This document shows positions 5,070 through 6,888 of a stretch of 6,888 nucleotides of DNA, piece after piece. Position numbers and translations under genes: made by a program. Position 1 is the first letter of the stretch. Each line of letters opens with the position of its first letter. The notes beneath the pieces are model-generated. The model was given only the letters and a program-made list of their open reading frames with translations. It did no database searches and was not told the origin of the DNA. Origin of the DNA: JBNAVY01 sp049700195 (lineage in GTDB: Bacteria > Bacillota > Thermoanaerobacteria > Thermoanaerobacterales > Thermoanaerobacteraceae); NCBI GenBank assembly GCA_049700195.1, contig JBNAVY010000097.1, forward strand, positions 1 to 6,888, in the 5' to 3' direction.

Positions 5070-6854
5070 ATGCAGAAAAATATTAAGAATTTTAAAGAAA
5101 ATATTCTCGAAAATATTTTTGGTCAAAGAAAAACATCTAATGTTGTGCGTATTTTAATTGATTCATTCGATGAATTAATATTCATCGTAAATTCAGAAGG
5201 TAAAGTTATTTACCTCAATACAAAATCCAAGAAATACTTTAAAATTACAAATTGTAATGATATTGAAAATTTCTTCAATATAGACAAAGATTATATTAAA
5301 CTGTGCCTAGAAGGAAAAGCCTTTTCTTCAATAAAAGTATTTTTTGAAGACAATATTATTTATTTTGATCTAGCTCCAATAACGTTAAATTCTAGAATTA
5401 TTGGGGGATTGATCGCAATTTATGAAAAGTATGATAGCGAATCTTTTAATATTACATTTCAATTGTTAAACAATATAAACAAGGAAATAGAAATGTTTTA
5501 CGAAATGTATTATGACGAGATAATGGTAACTGATGATAAAGGTACAATTATCGGTGTTAACAATCCAGTTTGTGAAGAATACTATAATTTAAACGAAGCA
5601 AATTTGATTAATTTAAATGTAAAAGAACTAGAGAATAAAGGAATTTTTAAACCATCTGTAACTCTTAAAGCAATCAAGGAGAAAAAACATATTTCTATTA
5701 TACAAAAAACTCAAACTGGAAAAGTATTAATGGTTTATGGTTTACCTGTATTTGATAATAGCTTTAAATTATTAAAAGTGTTTAGCACATCAAAAAATCT
5801 TACTGAAATATATACATTAAAAGAAAAATTAAATAAAACCGAAAAACTAATGGAAAAATATTATTTAAAATTAAAAGAAATAAAAAACGAGAAAAACTTA
5901 TTTGAATATGTTGTATATAAAAGCCCGCAAATGAAAAATTTAGTGGATTTAATTAAAAGGATCTCTACCGTTGACTCTCATATCGTTTTAAGCGGAGAAT
6001 CTGGATCAGGAAAAACCCTTTTTGCGGAAATCATTCATAAATTAAGTAACAGGCAAAACCATGAATTTGTTAATATCAATTGTGGGGCTATACCTGAAAA
6101 TTTACTCGAATCAGAACTCTTTGGTTATGAAAAAGGAGCTTTTACGGGAGCAAGAAATGAAGGTAAGATTGGATATGTAGAATTGGCAAATAATGGAACT
6201 TTGTTTTTAGATGAAATAAGCGAATTGCCTTTGCGAATGCAAGTGAAACTATTAAAAGTATTGGATGAAAAAAATTTTATAAAAGTAGGTGGCATAAAAC
6301 CTATTAAATCTGATTTTAGGTTGATAGCCGCTACCAATAAAGATTTAGAAAAATTAGTAAAAGAAAATAAATTCAGAGAAGATCTATTTTATAGGTTAAA
6401 TGTAATTCAAATTAATATACCACCATTACGCGAAAGAAAAGATGACATACCATTGCTTGCAAATTTCTTTATGGAAAAATATAATAAAAAATATAACACC
6501 AATAAAAAACTTGGTCCAAAAGTATTTGATGCCTTTTTAGAATATCAATGGCCTGGTAACGTAAGAGAGCTGGAAAATATTATAGAAAGACTGGTGGTTA
6601 CTATAGACAAAAACTTAATAGAAAAATCAGATTTACCATCACTCTTTTTTAACCAAAATTTTTCAAGTTTACAAATTGACTATATTTTTCCTTTAAAAAA
6701 ATCTATAGACGATTTAGAAAAACAATTGTTACAGAAAGCCTATAAAATTCATAAAAACACTTATAAAATGGCTGAAGTTCTAGGAATTAGCCAATCCAGC
6801 GTTGTTAGAAAATTAAAGAAATATAAAATAGATATTAATTCAAATATGGATTAA
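5070..6854 (+). CDS. Sigma-54-dependent transcriptional activator with two PAS domains and a TyrR-type HTH
   Basis: This 594-residue enhancer-binding protein has two PAS-like sensor domains: about 25-118, with the D-E-L-I-F-I-V-N-S-E-G-K start, and about 140-245, with D-E-I-M-V-T-D-D-K-G. A Lys/Glu-rich coiled-coil linker follows (about 245-277). The AAA+ domain (about 280-510) has Walker A GESGSGKT (309-316), the sigma-54 contact motif GAFTGA (356-361), Walker B L-F-L-D-E (378-382), R-L-I-A-A-T-N (417-423), arginine-finger candidates R436 and R442, and W-P-G-N-V-R-E-L (494-501). The C-terminal HTH (about 555-586) is of the TyrR/PAS-regulator kind. All ATPase motifs are intact. It probably binds a ligand by PAS and activates the upstream operon promoter, as AcoR does for acetoin genes, but AcoR has a different sensor region. 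It follows lipA by 37 bases, with its own promoter and no terminator between. It is the most AT-rich gene here; 5821-5880 has only 8 G/C in 60. Confidence 0.93.
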   Translation: MQKNIKNFKENILENIFGQRKTSNVVRILIDSFDELIFIVNSEGKVIYLNTKSKKYFKITNCNDIENFFNIDKDYIKLCLEGKAFSSIKVFFEDNIIYFDLAPITLNSRIIGGLIAIYEKYDSESFNITFQLLNNINKEIEMFYEMYYDEIMVTDDKGTIIGVNNPVCEEYYNLNEANLINLNVKELENKGIFKPSVTLKAIKEKKHISIIQKTQTGKVLMVYGLPVFDNSFKLLKVFSTSKNLTEIYTLKEKLNKTEKLMEKYYLKLKEIKNEKNLFEYVVYKSPQMKNLVDLIKRISTVDSHIVLSGESGSGKTLFAEIIHKLSNRQNHEFVNINCGAIPENLLESELFGYEKGAFTGARNEGKIGYVELANNGTLFLDEISELPLRMQVKLLKVLDEKNFIKVGGIKPIKSDFRLIAATNKDLEKLVKENKFREDLFYRLNVIQINIPPLRERKDDIPLLANFFMEKYNKKYNTNKKLGPKVFDAFLEYQWPGNVRELENIIERLVVTIDKNLIEKSDLPSLFFNQNFSSLQIDYIFPLKKSIDDLEKQLLQKAYKIHKNTYKMAEVLGISQSSVVRKLKKYKIDINSNMD

Positions 6855-6874
6855 AAATTCATATTTGAATTAAT
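6834..6874. repeat. Perfect 15-bp inverted repeat around the regulator stop codon
   Basis: ATTAATTCAAATATG (6834-6848) is the exact reverse complement of CATATTTGAATTAAT (6860-6874), with an 11-base loop holding the TAA stop (6852-6854). It could be a weak, AT-only terminator, perhaps acting in both directions, or a protein-binding palindrome. There is no clear T-run after the right arm, which weakens the terminator reading. The remaining 14 bases to the window end show nothing recognisable. Confidence 0.7.
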
Positions 6875-6888
6875 CGATTTACTTACAA

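Noticed and set aside
5098..5119. AT-rich 8-bp inverted repeat (AAAATATT/AATATTTT) in the first codons of the regulator
   Set aside because: Only A-T pairs within very AT-rich coding sequence; likely chance, although it lies near a leaderless start and could be tested.
6291..6320. TGGCA- and GGCAA-like strings suggesting a sigma-54 promoter
   Set aside because: They lie within coding sequence of the regulator, lack a properly spaced GC element, and no gene start follows.
1..6888. CRISPR arrays, tRNA/rRNA genes, insertion sequences, riboswitches
   Set aside because: No regular repeats, no structured non-coding region of sufficient length, and no transposase fragments or terminal repeats were seen.

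Overview
The window is a compact, AT-rich stretch with all recognisable genes on the + strand. It holds the 3' part of a 2-oxoacid-type dehydrogenase operon and its likely regulator. The order is E1-alpha (3' end only, acoA-like), E1-beta (acoB-like), a VOC/glyoxalase-fold protein, E2 (acoC-like), an AhpD/carboxymuconolactone-decarboxylase-family protein, lipB, lipA, then a PAS-PAS-AAA+-HTH sigma-54 activator. The E1 signatures (YRYHGHFEGD in alpha, PVPFSP in beta) and the nearby sigma-54 activator point to an acetoin dehydrogenase complex. A related alpha-diketone or 2-oxoacid substrate cannot be excluded.

Organism: low G+C, rich in AGA/ATA/AAA codons, with good Shine-Dalgarno (SD) sites on the first genes and tight packing. 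It is a bacterium with the de novo lipoylation route (LipB plus LipA) and sigma-54 control. An anaerobic or thermophilic AT-rich lineage, such as a clostridial Firmicute or a Desulfurella/Thermodesulfobium-like organism, would fit. This is only an impression from composition and gene content.

Layout: bases 1-1961 carry E1-alpha, E1-beta and the VOC gene, each with a strong ribosome binding site. A GC-rich hairpin with a T-run (1963-1988) sits inside the operon just before acoC. It looks like an intrinsic terminator or attenuator dividing E1+VOC from E2 and the lipoylation genes. From 2004 to 5032, acoC, the AhpD-like gene, lipB and lipA are packed with overlaps of 8 and 20 bases and a 3-base gap, suggesting translational coupling. 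A consensus-like sigma-70 promoter overlaps the lipA stop codon and would give the regulator its own nearly leaderless transcript. The regulator ends inside the loop of a perfect 15-bp inverted repeat (6834-6874).

How it fits together: E1 decarboxylates or cleaves the substrate and passes the acyl group to the lipoyl lysine of E2. LipB and LipA make that lipoyl group in place. The AhpD-like protein has the exact E-X11-C-X2-C-X3-H active-site pattern and may draw electrons from dihydrolipoyl-E2 for peroxide or thiol chemistry. The VOC protein may act on a reactive carbonyl side product or intermediate. No E3 (dihydrolipoamide dehydrogenase) lies in the window, so it must be upstream or elsewhere. 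No gene-free stretch exceeds 300 bases, and no tRNA, rRNA, CRISPR or mobile element was seen.
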